Assembly (NCBI RefSeq): GCF_000420665.1
Contig: NZ_ATVJ01000001.1
Span: 1,612,001-1,676,000 of the forward strand
Source: Ponticaulis koreensis DSM 19734
Lineage (GTDB): Bacteria > Pseudomonadota > Alphaproteobacteria > Caulobacterales > Hyphomonadaceae
DNA length: 64,000 bases
Reading direction: 5' to 3'
Position 1 is the stretch's first letter, and each line of letters begins with the position of its first letter. The position numbers were made by a program, and so were the translations under genes. Under the pieces are notes generated by a model. That model ran no database searches, was not told the origin of the DNA, and worked only from the letters and a program-made list of their open reading frames with translations. This document shows, one piece after another, positions 53,290 to 60,657 of this stretch.

Positions 53290-54810
53290 TCAGTCCTCTT
53301 CGATAGAGAGCGCGACAACGCTCGTCTGACGGTTCAGGCGAACCGAAACAAGAACGCTCTCGCGGCCGTTTTCGCGTGCGGCTTCAACAGCGTCTTCAAA
53401 GTCCTTAACGGAGGCAATGCTCTCGAAATTGACTTCAAGGATGGCCTGTCCGGAATTTAGACCAAGGCGAGCCGCAGGGCTGCCTGGCTCGACGCGGTTG
53501 ATCACCAGACCATCTGTGCCGTCATCCAGCGTCAGGCGACGACGGTCGTCATCGCTCAGCGGGCTGAGGCTCATGCCGAGGGCTTCACCAGAAAATCCAG
53601 GGCCTGAGCCTTCCGGTGTCGCGCTGTCACCAGATGAAGTCGGCAGTTCAGCGACATTGTCTGGCAGCTCGTCGACTGTGACGTCGAGTGTCATGACTTC
53701 ACCGTTACGCAGAATAGTGAACTCGTGACTGGAGCCAGCGATCAGGCCACCAACGGTTCGCGTGACCTGAGTGGAGTTATCCATGTCTACGCCGTCAATC
53801 TCGAGAATGACGTCGTTGCGACGGAAGCCTGCGCGGGACGCCGGGCTGTTCGTAACAACTTCAGCGACCAGAGCGCCTGTCTCGCCTTCAAAGCCGAGCG
53901 CAGAGGCCATGTCTTCAGAGAAGTTCTGAATAGAGACGCCGAGCCAGCCACGCACAACGCGGCCATTTTCCACGATCTGGTCTGTAATCTGTTCAGCGAG
54001 TTCAGCAGGGATCGCAAAGCCGATGCCGACAGACCCACCTGTTGGAGATACAATAGCCGTATTCACGCCAATGACGCGGCCATGAAGGTCGAAGGTTGGG
54101 CCACCGGAGTTGCCGCGGTTAATCGCAGCATCGATTTGCAGATAGTCTGTGTACGGGCCAGCGCCGCGCAGCTCGCGACCATTTGCGGAAACGATGCCGG
54201 CTGTAGCTGTGCCGCCAAATCCGAACGGGTTGCCGAGCGCGACGACCCAGTCACCGCGGCGGACATCAACATCTGTCTCGAACTCGACGAAGCGATATTC
54301 GCCCGGCTCTGTGACACGCAGAACAGCAAGGTCTGTTCGCGGGTCTGTGCCTACGAGTTCAGCTTCAAGTTCACGTCCGTCTTCCAGAACGACCTGAATC
54401 TCGGTCGCGTTTTCGACAACGTGGTTGTTTGTGACGATCAGGCCATCAGCGGAAATGAAGAAACCGGAGCCGAGCGAGCGGCTCTCACGGGTTTCAGGCT
54501 GGCCATTGCGTGGTTGGTTGAAGAACTCTTCAAAACCCGGACGGTTACGGAAGAATTCAAACATCTCTTCGTTGTTCTGCGCGAAATTGACTTCCTGCTC
54601 GGAGATCACGTTAACGCTGACAACAGCCGGGCTGACCTGCTCAATGAGCTCTGCGAAAGAAATTGGAGCGCCAAGCGGCTGCTGAACAACAATTGGCTCT
54701 GCGCTGTTGGACTGCGAAAGCGCCGGACCAATCATGGTCGCGCCCATTGCTGTGCCAGCGAAGAGCGCGGCCGTCAGTCCAATGTATTTCGTGCGCGTCG
54801 GTATTTGCAT
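53290..54810 (-). CDS. degP: DegP/HtrA-family periplasmic serine protease
   Basis: 506 aa Do-family protease/chaperone. An N-terminal signal or anchor (IGLTAALFAGTAMGATMIGP) is followed by a trypsin-like domain with triad His in VTNNHVVENATE, Asp in DPRTDLAVLRV and Ser in NRGNSGGPTF. Two PDZ domains follow (about 285-375 and 420-500), the second after an acidic Ser/Gly linker. It degrades or refolds damaged envelope proteins. It heads an operon with a two-component system, implying feedback control of envelope stress. Confidence 0.95.
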   Translation of the reverse strand: MQIPTRTKYIGLTAALFAGTAMGATMIGPALSQSNSAEPIVVQQPLGAPISFAELIEQVSPAVVSVNVISEQEVNFAQNNEEMFEFFRNRPGFEEFFNQPRNGQPETRESRSLGSGFFISADGLIVTNNHVVENATEIQVVLEDGRELEAELVGTDPRTDLAVLRVTEPGEYRFVEFETDVDVRRGDWVVALGNPFGFGGTATAGIVSANGRELRGAGPYTDYLQIDAAINRGNSGGPTFDLHGRVIGVNTAIVSPTGGSVGIGFAIPAELAEQITDQIVENGRVVRGWLGVSIQNFSEDMASALGFEGETGALVAEVVTNSPASRAGFRRNDVILEIDGVDMDNSTQVTRTVGGLIAGSSHEFTILRNGEVMTLDVTVDELPDNVAELPTSSGDSATPEGSGPGFSGEALGMSLSPLSDDDRRRLTLDDGTDGLVINRVEPGSPAARLGLNSGQAILEVNFESIASVKDFEDAVEAARENGRESVLVSVRLNRQTSVVALSIEED

Positions 54811-54838
54811 TATTGTCTCATCTCCTGATTAGACGTGT

Positions 54839-54870
54839 TGCGCCATTTGTATATCTAACTATGTGGCGCA
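54839..54870. promoter_or_regulatory. Inverted repeat in the degP promoter region
   Basis: TGCGCCA and TGGCGCA are 7-bp inverted arms separated by 18 bases of AT-rich sequence, located about 30-60 bases upstream of the degP start. It could be an operator for the operon's own response regulator or a weak terminator; neither can be shown from sequence. Confidence 0.35.
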
Positions 54871-54956
54871 GCCTTGTTTATCTTGCCAATTAAAGTTCAG
54901 TCATGAATTCGAGGACATCTTTGTTAAAAAGAGGTTCGGTGGCTGGCGTGATCAGG

Positions 54957-56171
54957 TCAAGTGCCAGAGCCGAGTTCTGTCTCGATTACAGCACTTCTGT
55001 GCAGAGATTTATGAACAGGGCACTTATTGGCAATATCGACGAGGCGCCCGCGCTGGTCTTCGGTCAGGTTTCCGCGCACATTCAGCTCGCGCGTAAAGAT
55101 GTCAGGCTTCCAGCCATTGGCGTCCGGCTCCTCAGATTTGCGATGCTTCACGTTGACAGAGATATGCTCGACCGGCCAGCCTTTGCGTTCCAGATACATG
55201 CGGAGCGTGATTGAGGTGCAGGCACCAAGCGCGGCGCTGAGATATTCATAAGGGGCAGGGCCGGTATTGATGCCACCAAGGCGGTCTGGTTCGTCGGCGT
55301 GAAGCACATGGTACTCGGTCGCTACGAAATTGGCATAAGCGCCTTCGCCGGTTTCGCTCACATTGACGAGGTGGTTCTCACCGGTCGGTTCCGGCGCGAG
55401 TGGGGCGGGCGTTGCGACATAGCGTTCAGCCCAGGCAGCGATCACATCAGCCGCAAATTCGGTGTCTTCCGCGCCGGTGAGCAGATGATCGGCTTTATCG
55501 AGGCTGACAAAGCTTTTCGGATGACGGGCTGCCATGAACAGCTCTGTGGCATTGTTGACGCCAACGGTTTCATCGGTCGGGGCATGCAGAATGAGGAGCG
55601 GGCGCTTCAGCTTTTCAGCTGCCTGCAGAACTTTGGCTTCCCGAACATCTGACACGAACTGGTCTTTGATCGTGAAGGCGCGTCCTGCGATCTGAACCTC
55701 AGCCTGTCCTTTAGTTTCGATGTCTTCCAGATGGTGCGCCATGTGCTGCAATACGTGACCCGCATCGGCCGGTGCGCCAATTGTAGCTACAGCTTTGACG
55801 TTAGGAAGCTGGTTGGCGGCCACAAGAGCTGCTGCGCCACCAAGGCTATGCCCTATCAGAAGGTCTGCGGCGCCATATGTTTCTTCCATGTATTTGGCGG
55901 CGGCGATCAGGTCCTGAACATTTGAGGTGAAGTTGGTGTTCGCAAAATCGCCCTCTGATGCGCCAAGGCCGGTAAAGTCAAAGCGCAGGACGGCAATCCG
56001 GTGATCGGTGAGGTGGCGAGCTATGCGTGTTGCCGCGAGTGAGTTCTTCGAACAGGAAAAACAGTGGGCGAACAGCGCATAGGCGCGGGGCTTGCCTGCC
56101 GGCTTTTCCAGCCTTGCATCCAGAAGGTGTCCACCATGGCCGGTGAACGTGACTTTTTCCGAACTACTCAT
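54957..56171 (-). CDS. Fused alpha/beta-hydrolase and OsmC protein
   Basis: 404 aa from ATG 56171 (GAAGGAG upstream; the ATG five codons earlier overlaps that site). Residues about 1-255 are an alpha/beta hydrolase with nucleophile elbow GHSLGGAAAL and an acidic/His pair later (PTDETVGVNN, LDKADHLLTG). Residues about 265-400 are OsmC-like with the two redox cysteines in LGACTSITLRMYL and ANKCPVHKSL. This fusion is a recurrent bifunctional family. The OsmC half probably reduces hydroperoxides; the hydrolase substrate is unknown. It is divergent from the radical SAM/methyltransferase pair. Confidence 0.92.
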   Translation of the reverse strand: MSSSEKVTFTGHGGHLLDARLEKPAGKPRAYALFAHCFSCSKNSLAATRIARHLTDHRIAVLRFDFTGLGASEGDFANTNFTSNVQDLIAAAKYMEETYGAADLLIGHSLGGAAALVAANQLPNVKAVATIGAPADAGHVLQHMAHHLEDIETKGQAEVQIAGRAFTIKDQFVSDVREAKVLQAAEKLKRPLLILHAPTDETVGVNNATELFMAARHPKSFVSLDKADHLLTGAEDTEFAADVIAAWAERYVATPAPLAPEPTGENHLVNVSETGEGAYANFVATEYHVLHADEPDRLGGINTGPAPYEYLSAALGACTSITLRMYLERKGWPVEHISVNVKHRKSEEPDANGWKPDIFTRELNVRGNLTEDQRGRLVDIANKCPVHKSLHRSAVIETELGSGT

Positions 56172-56258
56172 GGGCTGCTCCTTCAAATGCTCAGATGGGG
56201 AATATCGCTGGAAAGTCCATCATTTCGGGAGCGCCTTGCGAACATACCAGCCTCCTCG

Positions 56259-56271
56259 CGTCACTGTGACG
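56259..56271. promoter_or_regulatory. 13-bp perfect palindrome in divergent promoter region
   Basis: CGTCAC-T-GTGACG, a perfect 6-1-6 inverted repeat midway between the hydrolase-OsmC gene and the radical SAM gene. Its position suits an operator shared by both units. The regulator is unknown, and no regulator gene is adjacent. Confidence 0.4.
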
Positions 56272-56316
56272 GATTAGTGACTTCCCGTTGAGCAGAAATC
56301 GGCTAAGTCTGTTTTT

Positions 56317-57267
56317 ATGACTGTTTTGATTTCCAATCCTCCGACAGAAAAATTCTCACATCCCGAAGTGACGGCCAAGGGCGAAACCCGTGCGCAGGTT
56401 GCCTATACCGGCACCAAAACGCTGTGGTTCAATACGGGCACGCTCTGCAATATTGAGTGCGTGAACTGCTATATTGAAAGCTCACCTACGAATGACCGTC
56501 TGGTTTATCTGAAGCTTTCGGATGTGACGCCATACCTCGACGAGCTGGATGCTGCAGGCGAACGCGGTATCGAGATCGGTATTACGGGCGGTGAGCCGTT
56601 CATGGCGCCGGAAATCATCGATATTATGGAAGCGGTTCTGCAGCGCGGTCACGCACTTCTCGTGCTGACAAATGCCATGCAGCCAATGATGCGCCCGCGT
56701 GTTCAGGAAGGGCTGAAGCGCCTTCAGGCAGAGTTCGGGCCGCAAATCACTATGCGTGTTAGCCTCGACCATTACACCGCCGAGAAGCACGACGAGGAAC
56801 GCGGTGCAGGTTCATTTGAGCTAAGCCGAAAGGGCATTCAATGGCTTGGCGAGCAAGGCTTCAATATCGCCATTGCTGGCCGTACCATGTGGCATGAGGC
56901 GGAAGCTGATGCGCGCGCAGGCTATGATGTCATGCTGAAGGCGCTTGGTGTCGAGCTGGATGTAAATGACCCGACGGCGCTGGTCCTTTTCCCCGAAATG
57001 GAAGAACAGGCCGACCCGCCAGAGATTACAATTTCCTGCTGGGGCATTCTGAACAAAGATCCCGCCGATATTATGTGCGCGTCCCAGCGTATGGTCGTCC
57101 GCCGCAAAGGCGCATCTTCTGCGACTGTGCTTGCGTGTACGCTCATCCCATACGACGACGCCTTTGAAATGGGTGTCACCCTTGAAGAGGCACGCCGCGA
57201 CGTGCCGCTAAATCATCCATTCTGTGCGAGCTTCTGCGTTCTTGGCGGCGGCTCCTGTTCGGCCTGA
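56317..57267 (+). CDS. Radical SAM protein paired with an ArsM-type methyltransferase
   Basis: 316 aa. The [4Fe-4S]-binding CxxxCxxC is C44, C48 and C51 in GTLCNIECVNCYIESSP. The SAM-binding GGEP motif is in EIGITGGEPFMAPEI. The C-terminus has a further cysteine cluster (HPFCASFCVLGGGSCSA) that could bind an auxiliary cluster. Its stop is 15 bases before the ArsM-like gene. That pairing recalls arsenosugar synthesis (ArsM with ArsS), but I do not see the C-terminal domain typical of ArsS, so the product is unassigned. Confidence 0.82.
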   Translation: MTVLISNPPTEKFSHPEVTAKGETRAQVAYTGTKTLWFNTGTLCNIECVNCYIESSPTNDRLVYLKLSDVTPYLDELDAAGERGIEIGITGGEPFMAPEIIDIMEAVLQRGHALLVLTNAMQPMMRPRVQEGLKRLQAEFGPQITMRVSLDHYTAEKHDEERGAGSFELSRKGIQWLGEQGFNIAIAGRTMWHEAEADARAGYDVMLKALGVELDVNDPTALVLFPEMEEQADPPEITISCWGILNKDPADIMCASQRMVVRRKGASSATVLACTLIPYDDAFEMGVTLEEARRDVPLNHPFCASFCVLGGGSCSA

Positions 57268-57282
57268 AGAAAGTAACGGAAA

Positions 57283-58338
57283 ATGAAGCACGAAATCGTT
57301 CAGAACTATTATGGCTCCGAACTCGCTGGCAGCTGTGACCTGAAGACAGACGCGTGTTCGACGCTGGAAGCTCCGCGCGCAGATGTTCGCGCGGCAATCG
57401 CTGCGGTCCATGATGATGTCGCTGCGAAGTATTATGGCTGCGGCCTTGCTATCCCGCCTGTTTTGAATGGCCTGAAAGTGCTCGATCTCGGTTCAGGCGC
57501 AGGCCGCGATGTGTTCGCGATCGCGAAACTTGTTGGCGAAACAGGCGAAGTCGTTGGTGTTGATATGACCGACGAACAGCTCGCTGTCGCGCGCGAATAT
57601 GAGGGCTGGCACGCTGATGCATTCGGGTACGCAAAGCCGAATACGCGCTTCGTGAAAGGCTATCTGGAAAAGCTCGACGAGCTTGACCTTGAACCGGAAA
57701 GCTTTGACCTGATCATCTCGAACTGTGTGATCAATCTCTGTACCGATAAACCGGCAGTCTTTAATGCGGCTTACAAGCTTCTGAAGCCGGGCGGTGAACT
57801 GTATTTCGCTGACGTATATGCAGACCGCCGCATGCCAGACGAGCTGGTCAATGACCCAATCCTTTATGGAGAGTGCCTGTCCGGCGCACTCTATTGGGGT
57901 GACTATATCGCAATGGCGAAAGAGGCTGGTTTTCTCGATCCGCGCGTTGTTGAGCATCGCCCGCTCGGCATTATTGATCCGGCGCTCAAAGAGAAGCTCT
58001 CACCAATCCGCTTTGCGTCCGTTACTGCGCGCCTGCAGAAACTGCCAGGCCTCGATATTGGCTGTGAGGATTACGGTCAGGCCGTAATTTACAAGGGGGG
58101 CGTTGAGGGCATGGAACGTGCGTTCAAGCTCGACGTCGACCATATTTTTGAAATTGGAAAGGTCGAGCCGGTCTGCGGAAATACGCTGTCTATGCTGATG
58201 GACACACGCTTCGCTGATTATTTCCGCGTGATGGGCGATGGCCAGATTCACTACGGCCAGTTCCCGGGCTGTGCGGCGCCGGATGTCTTCGCAGAAACCG
58301 GCGTGAAGCCCGTCTCTAACCCGACATCCTGCTGCTAA
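57283..58338 (+). CDS. Arsenite methyltransferase-like protein (ArsM family)
   Basis: 351 aa SAM-dependent methyltransferase of the long ArsM type. Visible: VQNYYGSELAGS-CDLKTDAC at the N-terminus, SAM-binding motif LDLGSGAGRDVFAIAKLVGE, VGVDMTDEQLAVAR, SNCVINLCTDKPAVF, GECLSGALYWGDYI and the C-terminal VCGNTLSMLMDTRFADYF. Cysteines in DAC, GECLSGAL and VCGNT correspond to the As(III)-binding cysteines of known ArsM enzymes. At the N-terminus the usual CC pair reads CS. It ends PTSCC. Substrate could be arsenite or a related thiol-bound metalloid. Confidence 0.82.
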   Translation: MKHEIVQNYYGSELAGSCDLKTDACSTLEAPRADVRAAIAAVHDDVAAKYYGCGLAIPPVLNGLKVLDLGSGAGRDVFAIAKLVGETGEVVGVDMTDEQLAVAREYEGWHADAFGYAKPNTRFVKGYLEKLDELDLEPESFDLIISNCVINLCTDKPAVFNAAYKLLKPGGELYFADVYADRRMPDELVNDPILYGECLSGALYWGDYIAMAKEAGFLDPRVVEHRPLGIIDPALKEKLSPIRFASVTARLQKLPGLDIGCEDYGQAVIYKGGVEGMERAFKLDVDHIFEIGKVEPVCGNTLSMLMDTRFADYFRVMGDGQIHYGQFPGCAAPDVFAETGVKPVSNPTSCC

Positions 58339-58341
58339 AGC

Positions 58342-58923
58342 TTAGTCGCGTGGTGGTGGCCGCGGTCCGTTACTGTCAGGTGAATGCCCTGGTGGGGGAG
58401 GTCGGCGGAAGTCGCCATCACGTCTGGCGCGACGGTAGTCTTCTCGCTCCCGGCGTAACATTGCGCGCTCGACCAGATCTGCCCGCCGCTCTGTAGGAAC
58501 AGCGATCAGAGTATCGGTCAGGCTTGCATAGAACTGGGTTCTTAAGCGGAATTCGGCCTCGCGAACTTCGGCAAACGCTGCGGTTAGTGCCTCGTCATCA
58601 AGTGACTCTGCTGCGAGCAGTTCAGCGATGCGCCCGCGGGCTGCAGCCATTTGGTCTCGGAGGTCACGTGCATTGCGCCAGCGTTCCGAGAACATTTCCT
58701 GCATCTCTTCGCGTTGTTCGTCCGGCAGGTCGCGCAGAGCTGCCCTTGCAAGGCGTTCCTCAAACGAGCCACGATTGTCCTCGCCATGTTGATGATCGGC
58801 ATGCTGATGTGAATTGTGCTGCTTATCCGAAATAAGCGTTCCGCCAAGAAAGCCCAGTACAATGGCATTCACGCAAAGCGAAACTACAAGGAGCGTCGGG
58901 AAAGGCCGTTTAGTATCGCTCAT
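58342..58923 (-). CDS. Periplasmic heavy-metal-sensor-like protein (CpxP/Metal_resist type)
   Basis: 193 aa. An N-terminal membrane anchor (PTLLVVSLCVNAIVLGFLGG) is followed by a His-rich stretch (HNSHQHADHQHGED). A helical-hairpin domain with LPDEQREEMQEMFSERWRN and a repeated LTAAFAEVREAEFRLRTQF pattern fits the Metal_resist/Spy-CpxP-like fold. The C-terminus is Arg/Pro-rich. It is the last gene of the ECF unit. His clusters suggest metal binding (inference). Confidence 0.78.
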   Translation of the reverse strand: MSDTKRPFPTLLVVSLCVNAIVLGFLGGTLISDKQHNSHQHADHQHGEDNRGSFEERLARAALRDLPDEQREEMQEMFSERWRNARDLRDQMAAARGRIAELLAAESLDDEALTAAFAEVREAEFRLRTQFYASLTDTLIAVPTERRADLVERAMLRREREDYRRARRDGDFRRPPPPGHSPDSNGPRPPPRD

Positions 58924-58925
58924 AC

Positions 58926-59369
58926 CTATTCTGTCTCCTGCCAGAATTCTGGGCTAAAGCTGGCGCTGGCGGTCAGAAGAAAAGCATCTGCATCTTCATC
59001 AAGCGCTGTGGGCGTTGTTGCCGACATCCCGATGTAAAGACCGAAAGCCATGCTTGCGAGCGCCATGCCGGCAGATGTCATGATCTTAGGGTCGAACAGG
59101 CTTGCCAGAAAATGTGGACGTGCAGGTGCAGGTCGCTCGGAAAGCGGTATAGGTGCAAGATCCAAGATCGCGGCTTCCAGCCTCGCGCTCGGTTCTGCGA
59201 CCGTGTAGCTGCTGAGCATGGTCTCCAGCGTTTCGGCCTGGTCCAGAAGAGTTCTGGCCTCAGCTGATGTGCTAAGAAGTGATCTGGCAGCAATGCTGTC
59301 TGCTTCCGGCCATCCGGATACATCCGGGCCGTGAAGATCGAGAAGCATTTCGAAATGTTCCAGTTTCAT
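58926..59369 (-). CDS. Probable anti-sigma factor-like membrane protein
   Basis: 147 aa, with a soluble N-terminal helical domain (FEMLLDLHGPDVSGWPEADS) and one transmembrane helix (MTSAGMALASMAFGLYIGM, residues about 96-114). A short outward tail follows. Placed four bases after the ECF sigma gene, the usual position of an anti-sigma factor, though the classic zinc-binding HxxxCxxC motif is absent. The assignment is from context and topology. Confidence 0.55.
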   Translation of the reverse strand: MKLEHFEMLLDLHGPDVSGWPEADSIAARSLLSTSAEARTLLDQAETLETMLSSYTVAEPSARLEAAILDLAPIPLSERPAPARPHFLASLFDPKIMTSAGMALASMAFGLYIGMSATTPTALDEDADAFLLTASASFSPEFWQETE

Positions 59370-59373
59370 CGCA

Positions 59374-59934
59374 CTATTCCATTCGTCCCATAAGTGTCGC
59401 GCGTTCCCCGGTGAGAGCCTTTTTCAGAGACCTCCTCGCACGCGACAATAAACTTTCTACGGCTTCAACAGAGATGTCCAAAATCTCGGCGGTTTCCGGG
59501 TTTGAGAGCCCTTCATAATGGCTCAGGATCAGGGCAGCTCGCTGGCGTTCCGGAAGCTCGTCTATCGCTTTCCTTACGCGCGTCTCTATTTGCCGGGACT
59601 GCAGCTGAGCGGCTGGTCCTTCTGTGTCGTCCGCCATGTCCGGCACGTCATCCATGCCCGTCTCACGCTTCTTACGCAGGCGGTCATAGCATTGGTTCAC
59701 AGTAACTCTGTGGAGCCAGGTGGTGAATTTGGCCTTGCCGGCTTCCCATTTGCCAGCATGACGAAACACTTTGATGAAGACGTCCTGCACAGTGTCTTCG
59801 GCATCTTCCCGGTTGCCAAGCATACGCTGGGCAATGGCGAAGACACGCGGGCTGTGCTGATTGATGAGCATAGCTGATGCCTGGCGGTCACCGTCCGCAC
59901 AGCGCCTCAACAGGGCCTCATCGTCTGGAATCAT
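59374..59934 (-). CDS. ECF sigma-70 factor
   Basis: 186 aa from ATG 59934; a TTG at 59991 would add 19 residues. Region 2 is LINQHSPRVFAIAQRMLGNREDAEDTVQDV (in parts: RVFAIAQRMLGN, DAEDTVQDVFIKVF), then FTTWLHRVTVNQCYDRLR. Region 4 has LPERQRAALILSHYEGLSNP and DISVEAVESLLSRARRSLKK. It recruits RNA polymerase to extracytoplasmic-stress promoters. Flanked by an EF-hand gene upstream and an anti-sigma-like gene downstream. Confidence 0.92.
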   Translation of the reverse strand: MIPDDEALLRRCADGDRQASAMLINQHSPRVFAIAQRMLGNREDAEDTVQDVFIKVFRHAGKWEAGKAKFTTWLHRVTVNQCYDRLRKKRETGMDDVPDMADDTEGPAAQLQSRQIETRVRKAIDELPERQRAALILSHYEGLSNPETAEILDISVEAVESLLSRARRSLKKALTGERATLMGRME

Positions 59935-60005
59935 CAACACATTTCCCACCACTGGTCCGGGCAAATTGCCGGAACCCGAGAGCTCCGGCAAGTCGCACTT
60001 TCAGA

Positions 60006-60590
60006 TTAGTCTGCGTCTTGCGCTGGCGCGTCTGCGGCTGGTGCTTCACCGCGTTCGAAACGGTGATGGCGGCCACGGTGTCCGTCACGGTCGCCGCGGC
60101 GATGGTCACGTTCTGCAAACCGCTCACGGCGCGCTTCGCGCATGGCTTCACGTTCCTCGACGCTGATCTGTCCGTCGCCATCGGTGTCGAGGCGGGCAAA
60201 CATCTGGCGCGGACGCGAGGTGAACTCTTCAACAGAAAGGCTACCATCGCCGTCCGCATCGAGATGCTCGATCATGCGTGCTGCGCGGCGGGATTCACGT
60301 TCGCGCATTTGTTCAGCGCGGCGTGCTTCCTGAAATGCGACCATTTCAGCTGCATCGACCTGGCCATCATTGTTGGCGTCAACATTGGCAAATTGTTCGG
60401 TTTCACGCGACTGGATTTCATCCAGCGAGATCACGCCGTCACCGTTTACATCCATTTCCGCCATACGGGCGTGTGGGGGATGTCCGCGATGACCTTCGCG
60501 TGGGCCTCGTTCCTCTTGCGCATGAGCTGCGCTGAGGCCGAGAATTGAAACACCGAGCAATGCACTGGCAATCAGGGGAGATTTTGTCAT
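60006..60590 (-). CDS. Exported EF-hand protein
   Basis: 194 aa. Signal peptide cleaved near SAAHAQ. Four EF-hand loops in two pairs: DVNGDGVISLDE, DANNDGQVDAAE, DADGDGSLSVEE, DTDGDGQISVEE. The C-terminus is Arg/His-rich (RDHRRGDRDGHRGRHH) and then Ala/Asp-rich. Periplasmic calcium binding is likely. It precedes the ECF sigma gene by about 70 bases and is probably in the same regulon or operon. Confidence 0.88.
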   Translation of the reverse strand: MTKSPLIASALLGVSILGLSAAHAQEERGPREGHRGHPPHARMAEMDVNGDGVISLDEIQSRETEQFANVDANNDGQVDAAEMVAFQEARRAEQMRERESRRAARMIEHLDADGDGSLSVEEFTSRPRQMFARLDTDGDGQISVEEREAMREARRERFAERDHRRGDRDGHRGRHHRFERGEAPAADAPAQDAD

Positions 60591-60657
60591 TACGTTTTCC
60601 TCGTTGGTTTCTGCGACCGTCTCCGGCCGAGATATGCATACAACGAGGAAGCGCGCT

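Noticed and set aside
53725-54828. A 367-codon open frame antisense to degP
   Set aside because: degP carries an intact catalytic triad and two PDZ domains; the antisense frame is a by-product of codon bias.
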